A DNA stretch of 42,013 bases, taken from NCBI GenBank assembly GCA_027063785.1, contig JAMORC010000017.1:1-42013 (forward strand), in the 5' to 3' direction. The position numbers and the translations under genes are program-made. Numbering within the stretch: position 1 is the stretch's first letter; each line of letters starts with the position of its first letter. Shown here one piece after another: positions 25,667 through 33,028 of the stretch. Source of the DNA: Desulfurobacteriaceae bacterium (GTDB lineage Bacteria; Aquificota; Aquificia; Desulfurobacteriales; Desulfurobacteriaceae). The notes under the pieces are model-generated. The model worked only from the letters and a program-made list of their open reading frames with translations. It did not search any database and was not told where the DNA came from.

Positions 25667-25970
25667 CTTTCACCTCCAGAAGCTTCCTGAAGTTTTCAAG
25701 CCTTTCAAGAGTCAGCCCCATTTCGGCCGTGGAGTTTCGCCACTTTAAAACTTTCCTTTCAAAAAACAGCAAAAGTTCACAAGGAAGACAAAAATTTTCA
25801 TCCTCTTTATGCTTTTCCCAAAGAAAGTCCAAAGGAACTTCTTTTTCGAGAAGACAAAGGGACTGAGTCCCCTCTTTGAAGTCCTCGAGGTATAAAAACC
25901 TGTTTCCCTCCCACTCGGCTTCAACCACCCGGTAACTGCTGTCACGGAACTCTCTTACTACCTTCAACAA
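25653..25970 (-). CDS. Hypothetical protein
   Basis: About 105 residues from a TTG at 25970, with GAGAGG a few bases upstream (another TTG at 25967 is also possible). No ATG is available. It begins inside the lptE end and runs into yedF, so it is likely translated as part of that operon. The sequence is charged with aromatic patches (LKVVREFRDSSYRVVEAEWE, then FCLPCELLLFFERKVLKW). A CxxC-like pair (FCLPCE) is visible. No family recognised. Confidence 0.6.
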   Translation of the reverse strand: MLKVVREFRDSSYRVVEAEWEGNRFLYLEDFKEGTQSLCLLEKEVPLDFLWEKHKEDENFCLPCELLLFFERKVLKWRNSTAEMGLTLERLENFRKLLEVKGENS

Positions 25971-26457
25971 AGAGCCTCTCCCCGATTTCTCTGAATATCT
26001 GGTTTGCAATTCTCTCGATGCACTTCTTCCTTTTCTGCTCTACCGCCGTAGCCGTTCCGTAAGTGTCGTAGAAGTCGTACCTTTCAACGGAAAACGTATA
26101 GAGGGGTTTTTTAAATCCGTACTTAAAGACTTTTACAGTGGCCCTTATCGACATTCTGTATTCCCGGGCAACATCTTTCCTGTCAAAACCTACGGCAAAG
26201 GTGGAAATGGAATCAACGGACGGCTTTATTACCAGCGTTCTGTCGGGCACGGGAACGAGATCAACGTCAAAGCGGGGATCGGAGTAAAAGAACTTGTCGG
26301 CAACCCTCGTGAAAATAACGTCAAGTCCTTCTTCTCCCGTCCTGTTTGTAACCGGTTCAAGGTAAACGTGTTCCACTTTCCGCGGTAACTTTGCCTTTCC
26401 TACCGTAGCGCAGGAGGAAAGGAAAACCGCAAGGAGAATAAAAAGCAATCTTTTCAA
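25942..26457 (-). CDS. lptE: LPS-assembly lipoprotein LptE
   Basis: 171 residues. The signal peptide ends at lipobox LSSC (Cys16), so it is a lipoprotein. The body matches LptE: an early VEHVYLEPVTNRTGEEGLD strand region, then RMSIRATVKVFKYG and a C-terminal helix with IANQIFREIGERL. LptE plugs the LptD barrel and delivers lipopolysaccharide to the outer leaflet. It lies 3 bases after leuS, the same neighbour order as in E. coli; lptD is elsewhere in this window (33029-34978). Confidence 0.82.
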   Translation of the reverse strand: MKRLLFILLAVFLSSCATVGKAKLPRKVEHVYLEPVTNRTGEEGLDVIFTRVADKFFYSDPRFDVDLVPVPDRTLVIKPSVDSISTFAVGFDRKDVAREYRMSIRATVKVFKYGFKKPLYTFSVERYDFYDTYGTATAVEQKRKKCIERIANQIFREIGERLFVEGSKRVP

Positions 26458-26460
26458 CTG

Positions 26461-29205
26461 TTACCTCGCAACAAAGTTTACTATCCTACCCGGCCTATAT
26501 ATGAATTTAACTACCTCCTTACCCTCAAGCGCCTTCCTTACCTTTTCACTCTTTAAAGCGATTTCTCTGACGGTCTCTTCGTCGGCATCTGCAGGAACAA
26601 CGACCGTGTCTCTCAGTTTACCGTTGACCTGGACGGGAAGCTCTACTTCTTCCCTCTGCAGTGCCGATTCATCAACCTCCGGCCACCTTTCTTCGGAGAC
26701 TAAAGTTGTGTGACCGGTAACCTGCCACAGCTCTTCTGCTATGTGAGGAGTGAAGGGGGAGAGCATGATTATGAGAAGCTCGACGGCTTCCTTGAGGACA
26801 GCCCTGTCGCCCTCTGCTTCGGGACGGAAGGAGGAGACCGCGTTAAAAAGCTCCATTATCGAAGCTACAGCCGTGTTCAGCTTAAACCTTCCGGAAAGTT
26901 CTTCTGTTACTTTCTTGAGCGTTTCGTAAACCTTTCTCCTGAGTTCTTTGGCCGATTTCGAAAGCTCTCCTTTTATCTCTTCCTCAAAAAGGTTCCTGTT
27001 TTCAACTACAAACGCGAAGACCCTCTTGAGGAACCTGAAAGCTCCTTCAATCCCTTCCGTTTTCCATTCAAACTCCGCCTCGGGAGGAGCTGCAAAGAGG
27101 ACGTAAAGCCTCGTCGCATCAGCACCGTAACGCTCAATCATGTCTTTCGGATTGACGATGTTCAGCTTCGATTTACTCATCTTGGCGGATTCACCGTACT
27201 TCTTTTCAAGTTCCTCAAGCAGCTCATCAACGTTGTCTATGAACTTCCTTACTTCCTCGGCAGAAAGGAGTAAAACGATGTTGTCGCCGACGGATATGTG
27301 GTTTCTCCTCATAATGGAGCCCAGAGTTTCCGAAGCAGCGACGTCCTTGCCGGTAACGGCCTTAATAAGTGCAGAAAGGGGGCTGGTTTCATCGAGGTTA
27401 AACACCTCGAAAAGCTTTTTCACGCTTACCCACCTCTTGTTGACCATCCCCTGGGTGAGGAGGTTCTGGAAAGGCTCTCCGGCCTTGAAAAACTCCTCTT
27501 GAGGATCTCCGCTTTCGGCCTTAAAAAGCCCTATGTCCCTCAGGACTTTCGTGAAAAAGCGGGAATAGAGAAGGTGGAGAACGGCGTGTTCGATGCCTCC
27601 TATGTACTGGTCAACAACCATCCAGTATGAAGCATCTTCCGGATTGAAGGGCAGGTTGTTCTCCTTCGGCGAGCAGTACCTGAGGAAGTACCAGGAAGAG
27701 TCGAAGAAGGTATCCATCGTGTCCGGGTCTCTCTTTGCGTCACTACCGCAGACCGGACACTTGACATTAATGAATTCTGGAACCCTTTCAAGGGGCGAAC
27801 GGCCTTCCCCGAGGAGCGGAGCGTTTTCCGGAAGCTTTACGGGAAGGTCTTCTTCCGGCACGGGAACTATCCCGCACTTCGGACAGTGAATAACCGGTAT
27901 GGGAGTTCCCCAGTAGCGCTGTCTGGATATGTTCCAGTCCCTGAGCCTGTACTGGACGGCCTTTTTACCTTTCCCGAGAGCCTCCAGTTTCTCGGTTATT
28001 TTCTCTTTTGCTTCCTCACTCTTCAGTCCCGTAAACTTCCCGCTGTTTACGAGGACGCCCGGCGCCGTGTAAGCTTCTGCCATTTCCTCCGGGCTTAGTT
28101 CCTCTCCTTCGGGGACTATGACAACCTTAATCGGCAGTCCGTATTTCCTTGCAAACTCAAAGTCCCTTTGGTCGTGAGCGGGAACGGACATAACTGCCCC
28201 TGTTCCGTAGTCCATCAGGACAAAGTTGGCGGAGTATACAGGCACTTTTTCTCCGGTCAGGGGGTGAACGGCATAAACTCCGAGGAAAACGCCTTCTTTT
28301 TCAAGCTCCCCGCTTTCCCTCTTTCTCCTGTCCACTTTTTTCATCTTCTCAACGAAACTCCTAACCGCCTCCTCCTGCTCGGTACCGGCGGAAAGCTTAA
28401 GGGTAAGGGGATGTTCGGGAGCGAGGACGATGTACGTAACACCAAAGAGGGTATCGGGTCTGGTGGTGAATACCTTTATAACTTCGCCTTTTTCGGGAAC
28501 TTCAAACTCAATCTCAGCCCCGACGCTTTTGCCTATCCAGTTTTTCTGCATCGTTATTACAGGTTCTGGCCAGTGGCCTTTGAGGAGTTCAAGGTCGGTG
28601 AGAAGCTCTTCGGCGTAGTCGGTTATCCGCAGAAACCAGCTATCTATTTCCCTCTGCTCGACCCTTGTTCCGCACCTCCAGCATCCCCCTTCCTCGTCAA
28701 CCTGCTCGTTAGCAAGGACAGTCTGACAGGAAGGACACCAGTTGACCCTGGCCTTGGCCCTGTAAGCTATACCTTTCTCAAGCATCTTAAGGAATATCCA
28801 CTGGTTCCACCTGTAATATTCGGGGCTGTAGGTTGCAATCTCCCTGTCCCAGTCGTAGGAAAAACCGAGCCTTTTAAGCTCGGACTTCATGTTTTCAATG
28901 TTCTGGAGCGTCCAGTCCTTCGGGTGAACTCCGCTTTTAATCGCGGCATTTTCGGCCGGAAGGCCGAAAGCATCCCATCCCATGGGGTGAAGGACGTTGT
29001 AGCCGGCCATTCTCTTAAACCGGGCTATTACATCTCCTATGGAGTAGTTCCTTACGTGTCCCATGTGTATCTTCCCGGAGGGGTAGGGGAACATTTCGAG
29101 GACGTAATACTTCCTTTTCCCTTTTTCGGCCTTTGACTTAAAAGATTTCCTCTCTTCCCAGACTTTCTGCCACTTTTTTTCGATATCTTTAAAGTTGTAC
29201 TTCAT
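26461..29205 (-). CDS. leuS: Leucyl-tRNA synthetase (single chain)
   Basis: 914 residues. The class I signature is [10 protein letters not shown] (about 40-49), and KMSKS is near residue 678. The editing domain lies about 225-420 ([20 protein letters not shown]). Zinc-type pairs CPSC/CWRC and CPKC/CPVC are present. A long insertion precedes KMSKS ([20 protein letters not shown] onwards, with VSVGDN-like IS), fitting an enlarged leucine-specific domain. In Aquifex aeolicus this enzyme is split into two chains; here it is one. GGGAGG precedes the ATG. Downstream genes lptE, a small unknown gene and yedF follow closely. Confidence 0.97.
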   Translation of the reverse strand: MKYNFKDIEKKWQKVWEERKSFKSKAEKGKRKYYVLEMFPYPSGKIHMGHVRNYSIGDVIARFKRMAGYNVLHPMGWDAFGLPAENAAIKSGVHPKDWTLQNIENMKSELKRLGFSYDWDREIATYSPEYYRWNQWIFLKMLEKGIAYRAKARVNWCPSCQTVLANEQVDEEGGCWRCGTRVEQREIDSWFLRITDYAEELLTDLELLKGHWPEPVITMQKNWIGKSVGAEIEFEVPEKGEVIKVFTTRPDTLFGVTYIVLAPEHPLTLKLSAGTEQEEAVRSFVEKMKKVDRRKRESGELEKEGVFLGVYAVHPLTGEKVPVYSANFVLMDYGTGAVMSVPAHDQRDFEFARKYGLPIKVVIVPEGEELSPEEMAEAYTAPGVLVNSGKFTGLKSEEAKEKITEKLEALGKGKKAVQYRLRDWNISRQRYWGTPIPVIHCPKCGIVPVPEEDLPVKLPENAPLLGEGRSPLERVPEFINVKCPVCGSDAKRDPDTMDTFFDSSWYFLRYCSPKENNLPFNPEDASYWMVVDQYIGGIEHAVLHLLYSRFFTKVLRDIGLFKAESGDPQEEFFKAGEPFQNLLTQGMVNKRWVSVKKLFEVFNLDETSPLSALIKAVTGKDVAASETLGSIMRRNHISVGDNIVLLLSAEEVRKFIDNVDELLEELEKKYGESAKMSKSKLNIVNPKDMIERYGADATRLYVLFAAPPEAEFEWKTEGIEGAFRFLKRVFAFVVENRNLFEEEIKGELSKSAKELRRKVYETLKKVTEELSGRFKLNTAVASIMELFNAVSSFRPEAEGDRAVLKEAVELLIIMLSPFTPHIAEELWQVTGHTTLVSEERWPEVDESALQREEVELPVQVNGKLRDTVVVPADADEETVREIALKSEKVRKALEGKEVVKFIYRPGRIVNFVAR

Positions 29206-29254
29206 TGAATCCTCCCGAACTTTTTGTGGCGGATTAATTTTACCTTTATCTTTA

Positions 29255-29663
29255 TCAAAGGCCGGCTTTAACGGCAGACAGCACTTCTTTCATTGCCTCG
29301 AAGTGGTCTTTAAGCCTCTAGGCTATTTCTTCAGCGACTTCCTCTCTATAAGTGTGGACTGTCAGGTTTCTGTCCTCGAGAGTTTTCATTAACATTACTG
29401 CAGTTTCTTCTCCTATTAGTCCGACGGAAAAAAAATTCCCTTATGCAGGATCTCGGACTTCTGCAGGTAATTCCTTCCCGCTCCAAGTACGTCTTAACCG
29501 TTTTCCACATTATTTCGAACGTGAACTTAAATCTCTGTATTGATGAATCCCTGAAGAAAGGGTAATCGTCGCTCTTCCTGTTTTTCTCCAGTTTCTTAAT
29601 CGCTTCTTCCAGCCTCTTTAAGGAGTGTTCGAAGTCGTTAACTACCCTGTTAAGTCTATCCAA
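29255..29663 (-). pseudogene. HI0074-like nucleotidyltransferase substrate-binding protein, frameshifted
   Basis: The first 78 residues or so match the HI0074/HepT-type partner of MNT proteins: DSSIQRFKFTFEIMWKTVKT, YLEREGITCRSPRSCIRE. At a run of eight T (29428-29435, read on the minus strand) the frame is lost. Removing one T restores FFSVGLIGEETAVMLMKTLE and DRNLTVHTYREEVAEEIA, the expected RN...HTY motif. A second defect, an in-frame TAG at 29318-29320, then cuts off about 18 residues before a TGA at 29255-29257. As it stands the first frame ends at 29346. It overlaps the NTase gene and precedes leuS. Confidence 0.75.
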
Positions 29664-29953
29664 ACTATTCCCTCTCTTATTTCTTCTTTAAATCTGTCGT
29701 TAACTTTTGAAAAGATAATCAGGTCAACCTTTTGGGGAAGTGGGGACTCTTCCATCAATTCCCTCAGCTCTCTAACAGCTTTTTCCAGGTTTTCCCGGCT
29801 GTCAAAAGCAAGGTCTATGTCGGAGTGTTCCGTGTGGGTGCCTCTTGCCTTGGAGCCGAAGAGGATAACTCTGACAGGAATGTCCCTGGATTTAAAGAAA
29901 TTTTCGAGGAAATCCTTTAACTCTTCCACTTTTAAAGGAAGGCGGGCGGGCAA
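29642..29953 (-). CDS. Minimal nucleotidyltransferase (MNT)
   Basis: 103 residues from a TTG at 29953, chosen because AGGAGG lies just upstream with 4-base spacing; a GTG at 30004 would add 17 residues without a good ribosome site. The motif GSKARGTHTEHSDIDLAF (Gly33-Ser34, Asp45, Asp47) is intact, and KVDLIIF gives the third acidic position. It normally pairs with the HI0074-like gene that follows, but that partner is frameshifted. First gene of a minus-strand run leading into leuS. Confidence 0.82.
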   Translation of the reverse strand: MPARLPLKVEELKDFLENFFKSRDIPVRVILFGSKARGTHTEHSDIDLAFDSRENLEKAVRELRELMEESPLPQKVDLIIFSKVNDRFKEEIREGIVWIDLTG

Positions 29954-30055
29954 GAAACCTCCTGAATACGTAGAGTTTTCAATTCTCCCGGAAAAGAAAA
30001 TCACGGAAAGACATAATATATATAATTGTAGCCAATTACGGAACCGGAGGTTCAG

Positions 30056-30484
30056 ATGGCGATTCCCGAACCGCTCCTGAAAGTTGCGGCCGTTTTCTTC
30101 GACGTGATTTTCGTTCTCCTTTTTACCTACTTTATCTTCGTAATCGGCCTCAGGCTGTACTGGAAAAGGAAGGCAAAGAAGATGAAGGGAAGGCCCGTTC
30201 CGACAAAAGGGGAATTTATGAGGCTAAAGAAAGGGAAAGGAGTGGTTTACTTCCACGCTCCAAACTGCCGTCCTTGTGCCTTCGTTGACCCGGTAATAAA
30301 GAAGCTGTCAAAGGAAGTTAAAGGCGTTCACTTTATAAAAGTGAACGTTGCAGAAAAACCAGAAGTTGCACGGGAATTCGGCATACTTGCAACCCCGACG
30401 GTGGTAATAACGGAAAACGGCACTGTTAAAGAAATCCTTATGGGCCCCGTTACGGAGGGAACCCTCAGGGAGAAGCTAAAGTGA
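30056..30484 (+). CDS. Membrane-anchored thioredoxin-family protein
   Basis: 142 residues. One N-terminal membrane helix (about 8-33) is followed by basic residues RLYWKRKAKK, so the thioredoxin domain should face the cytoplasm by the positive-inside rule. The thioredoxin domain (about 55-142) has active site CRPC (Cys71, Cys74) in VVYFHAPNCRPCAFVDP and the cis-proline segment ATPTVVI. GGAGG is 6 bases before the ATG. A TATAAT at 30021-30026 gives a possible start near 30033, without a good -35. It overlaps the next gene by four bases. Confidence 0.88.
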   Translation: MAIPEPLLKVAAVFFDVIFVLLFTYFIFVIGLRLYWKRKAKKMKGRPVPTKGEFMRLKKGKGVVYFHAPNCRPCAFVDPVIKKLSKEVKGVHFIKVNVAEKPEVAREFGILATPTVVITENGTVKEILMGPVTEGTLREKLK

Positions 30485-31863
30485 AAATCACGTTTAACGG
30501 AGCTGCAAGGGTAGTTACCGGAAGCTGCCACTTAATCGAAACAAACGGCGTTAAGTTCTTGCTCGACTGCGGCCTTTTTCAGGGAAGAGAAGAGCTGGAA
30601 GACCTTAATCCGAAATTTTCCTTTGACCCAAAGGACATCGACTTTGTAATCCTCTCCCACGGCCACCTCGACCACTGCGGAAGGCTTCCGTACCTGGTTA
30701 AAAGAGGATTCAGGGGAAAAATCTACGCTACACCCGGAACGGTAGACATAACAAGGCTCATCTTGATGGATGCCGCTCAGGTTCAGGAGGAGCACATAAA
30801 AACCCTCAACAGAAAGAGATTGCGGGAGGGGAAAGAACCGAAAGAACTTCTCTACACGCTGGATGACGTCTTCGACACATTCGGCCACTTTTCTCCCGTA
30901 AACTACCACGAGTGGAAAGAAGTAAAAGGAGTAAAGTTCCGGTTTCTCGATGCGGGGCATATCCTATGTTCCGAATCCGTAGAAGTCGTAGTTGAAGGGA
31001 AAAGGCTGCTTTTCAGCGGTGACATCGGAAATGCCGGGAAGCCCTTAATAAGGGATCCTGAACCGCCACCGAAGGCCGATATCGTAATGATAGAAACAAC
31101 CTACGGAGACAGGAAGCACAAAAGCCTCAAGGAATCGATAGAGGAATTTAAAACAGCCGTTCTCGACACGTTTGAGAGAGGCGGACTTGTTCTGATACCG
31201 ACATTTGCCCTGGAAAGAGCGCAGGACATTCTTTACATCTTAAAGCAGATGTATGAAAAAGGAGAACTGCCTCCCTGCAGGGTTTTCCTCGACTCCCCCC
31301 TGGCAATTTCGATAACTCAGGTTTTCAAGCGCCATCCGGAGTGCCTCGACGAAAAGGTCGTGAAGGAAATGAGAAAAGGAGACCTTTACAAGTTTCCTTA
31401 CCTGAAGTTCACAAGAACTGTCGAAGAGTCAAAGAAGATCAACGACTATAAAGGAAGGGCTGTAATAATTGCCGGAAACGGCATGTGTACGGGAGGCAGG
31501 ATTCTCCACCACTTGAAACACAGGATATGGGACAAGAAGAACTCAATAATCTTTGTCGGCTATCAGGCAGAAGGAACAATCGGCAGGCAGATAATAGAGG
31601 GAGCAAAGAAAGTAAAAATTTTCAACGAAGTTGTTGCCGTAAAGGCTTCCGTTTATACCATAAACGGATTTTCCTCTCACGCCGATCAGCCTCAGCTCTT
31701 GTCGTGGCTTAAAAGAGCTATTCATAGAAAGAGTAAGATTATATTGATCCACGGTGAAGAGAAGGTGGTTAAAAATTTCAGTAATTTAGTAAGAGAAATC
31801 TTTAAAATGGAACCTATAAGCCCAAAGCTTTATGAAAGTTTCAGATTTGATCATTGTAATTAA
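30481..31863 (+). CDS. MBL-fold / beta-CASP ribonuclease-family protein
   Basis: 460 residues from a GTG overlapping the previous stop (GTGA). The metallo-beta-lactamase motif is LSHGHLDHCGRLP (His60, His62, Asp64, His65), with further ligands in LDAGHILCSESVEV and FSGDIGN. The beta-CASP part follows (about 205-400, TYGDRKHK, IPTFALERAQDIL, MCTGGRILHHL), and the C-terminal motif FSSHADQPQLLSW supplies the last histidine. The family (COG1236, YSH1/CPSF73-like) contains RNA exo- and endonucleases. It may form an operon with the membrane thioredoxin. Confidence 0.9.
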   Translation: MKITFNGAARVVTGSCHLIETNGVKFLLDCGLFQGREELEDLNPKFSFDPKDIDFVILSHGHLDHCGRLPYLVKRGFRGKIYATPGTVDITRLILMDAAQVQEEHIKTLNRKRLREGKEPKELLYTLDDVFDTFGHFSPVNYHEWKEVKGVKFRFLDAGHILCSESVEVVVEGKRLLFSGDIGNAGKPLIRDPEPPPKADIVMIETTYGDRKHKSLKESIEEFKTAVLDTFERGGLVLIPTFALERAQDILYILKQMYEKGELPPCRVFLDSPLAISITQVFKRHPECLDEKVVKEMRKGDLYKFPYLKFTRTVEESKKINDYKGRAVIIAGNGMCTGGRILHHLKHRIWDKKNSIIFVGYQAEGTIGRQIIEGAKKVKIFNEVVAVKASVYTINGFSSHADQPQLLSWLKRAIHRKSKIILIHGEEKVVKNFSNLVREIFKMEPISPKLYESFRFDHCN

Positions 31864-31889
31864 GTACATAAAAGTAACTTCAACTAGAA

Positions 31890-32369
31890 TTATCTGGAGT
31901 AATCAAGGACTTTCCAACCATTACTTGCAGTAAAATCCTTGTTTTTCGTAGCATTCGGACAGTCTAAGTCATGAAGTTCATAACCTTTTTGGCTTTCTTT
32001 GTAATAAAAGACATCAGTTTCACTTTCATATCCATAAATTTTATCACCCCACTTATGCTTTGTGCAGACATTTGCATACCAGCCATCCACTTTTGCGGTA
32101 GACTTTATGCCTTCCGTTAGGTATTTATGTTCAAAGCTACCGATTCTTATTACTCTTTCCGTTATATCATCTGTAGAAAAACCAATAAATTGTTGTGTAA
32201 CTGCAAAGTAAGATAGTTCATCCTCTATTAGATTCTTAAGATCGTAGAGAGCGATGTTGTTGTAAGCCTGTGTTTTATATGAAGAAAAGTTCGGAATAAC
32301 TATGGAAACTAGTATTCCAACTATAACTAAGGTAATCAGAATTTCCAGCAAGGAAAATCCCTTAGTCAT
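31890..32369 (-). CDS. Type IV prepilin-like protein
   Basis: 159 residues. The prepilin signal MTKGFSLLEILITLVIVGIL has the processing site G|F with Glu at +5, followed by the hydrophobic helix. The globular part has two cysteines (VCTKHKW and DLDCPNA) likely forming the D-loop disulfide, and many aromatic residues. It lies 83 bases downstream of the first pilin and beyond a strong hairpin. The ribosome site (AAGGGTA) is weak, so it is probably a minor pilin or expressed at lower level. Confidence 0.85.
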   Translation of the reverse strand: MTKGFSLLEILITLVIVGILVSIVIPNFSSYKTQAYNNIALYDLKNLIEDELSYFAVTQQFIGFSTDDITERVIRIGSFEHKYLTEGIKSTAKVDGWYANVCTKHKWGDKIYGYESETDVFYYKESQKGYELHDLDCPNATKNKDFTASNGWKVLDYSR

Positions 32370-32410
32370 ATATTTACCCTTAATTCAATTTTGCAGTATT
32401 CAGGAATTTG

Positions 32411-32435
32411 AAGCAAGGGGGGGGGCCCCTTGCTT
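32411..32435 (-). terminator. Hairpin between the two pilin genes
   Basis: AAGCAAGGGG (32411-32420) pairs perfectly with CCCCTTGCTT (32426-32435) around a loop of five identical bases, giving nine consecutive G on the plus strand. It starts 18 bases after the pilA stop on the minus strand and lacks a clear U-tract, so it may be an attenuator or an RNA-stabilising end rather than a full terminator. Confidence 0.6.
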
Positions 32436-32452
32436 AAGCAGTAATAGTCATT

Positions 32453-32860
32453 TTATGGACAAGAAATAGTTGAGTTAGAAACTTCCTTAGGAGCTGAATA
32501 TTCTGTGCTATTACAAGAACAATATGCAATATATGGTCCATTTGGAATATTCTTATGCTTAAGAACAAAATAGTATCCGGGAGTGCTACCACATGCAGTA
32601 GCGTTAACATAACCATGCGATTCAAAATCTACATTTTTAGACAGCTTTATACCTAGGTTGTCCTCAGTTGGATTAACATAATCATCATGTTCTGCAAAAT
32701 AAGCTTCTTCAGCAGCTATAATATTGTGAGCATCAGACCTCATAGCTGCTACATAAGCCCTCTTTTTGTACTTCGAAAACTGAGGAATGGCGATAGCCGC
32801 CAGAATGGAGATGATCGCAATGACGATCAGCAGCTCCACGAGCGTGAAACCTCTTCTCAT
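32453..32860 (-). CDS. pilA: Type IV major pilin PilA-like
   Basis: 135 residues. The prepilin leader MRRG|FTLVELLIVIAIISILA is a textbook N-methylated pilin start with Glu5. It is followed by the AAIAIPQFSKYKKRA helix and a short globular domain with four cysteines (ATACGS, YCSCNS, ISCP). A strong AAGGAGGT precedes the ATG, and the gene has its own sigma-54 promoter, typical of major pilins. A terminator-like hairpin follows. The short size resembles compact bacterial pilins. Confidence 0.9.
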   Translation of the reverse strand: MRRGFTLVELLIVIAIISILAAIAIPQFSKYKKRAYVAAMRSDAHNIIAAEEAYFAEHDDYVNPTEDNLGIKLSKNVDFESHGYVNATACGSTPGYYFVLKHKNIPNGPYIAYCSCNSTEYSAPKEVSNSTISCP

Positions 32861-32893
32861 GACCTACCTCCTTAAAGTGGTTTTTTTTTTCAA

Positions 32894-32915
32894 TTCTACC
32901 CAATTTTGGGTAGAA
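32894..32915. promoter_or_regulatory. 22-bp inverted repeat over the pilA start point
   Basis: TTCTACCCAA (32894-32903) and TTGGGTAGAA (32906-32915) are perfect 10-base arms with two bases between. The predicted sigma-54 start (32904) is at its centre, so the transcript would not contain both arms. A DNA-binding operator is therefore more likely than an RNA hairpin. Confidence 0.5.
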
Positions 32916-32930
32916 GCAAGTTTTATGCCA
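32915..32930 (-). promoter_or_regulatory. Sigma-54 promoter of pilA
   Basis: On the minus strand the sequence TGGCATAAAACTTGCT matches the -24/-12 consensus TGGCACG-N4-TTGCW, with GG and GC correctly spaced. Predicted start near 32904, giving a 44-base leader to the pilA ATG. Confidence 0.8.
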
Positions 32931-32980
32931 ATCGAAGTGTGAAAGAAGGTTCTTGTTATAAGGATACTGCTCCGGTACTT

Positions 32981-33010
32981 CTGTGACGAATTTTGTCAGC
33001 TGCTGTGACG
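32981..33010. promoter_or_regulatory. Upstream activator sites of pilA (direct repeats)
   Basis: CTGTGACG occurs at 32981-32988 and again at 33003-33010, 22 bases apart (two helical turns), at about -77 to -106 from the predicted pilA start. This position and spacing suit a PilR-type sigma-54 enhancer-binding protein. No pilR gene is in the window. Confidence 0.5.
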
Positions 33011-33028
33011 TAAATGGGCAGATATTTC

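Noticed and set aside
28168-29136. 322-codon plus-strand frame opposite leuS
   Set aside because: Antisense to the conserved catalytic and editing regions of leuS; no ribosome site or domain.
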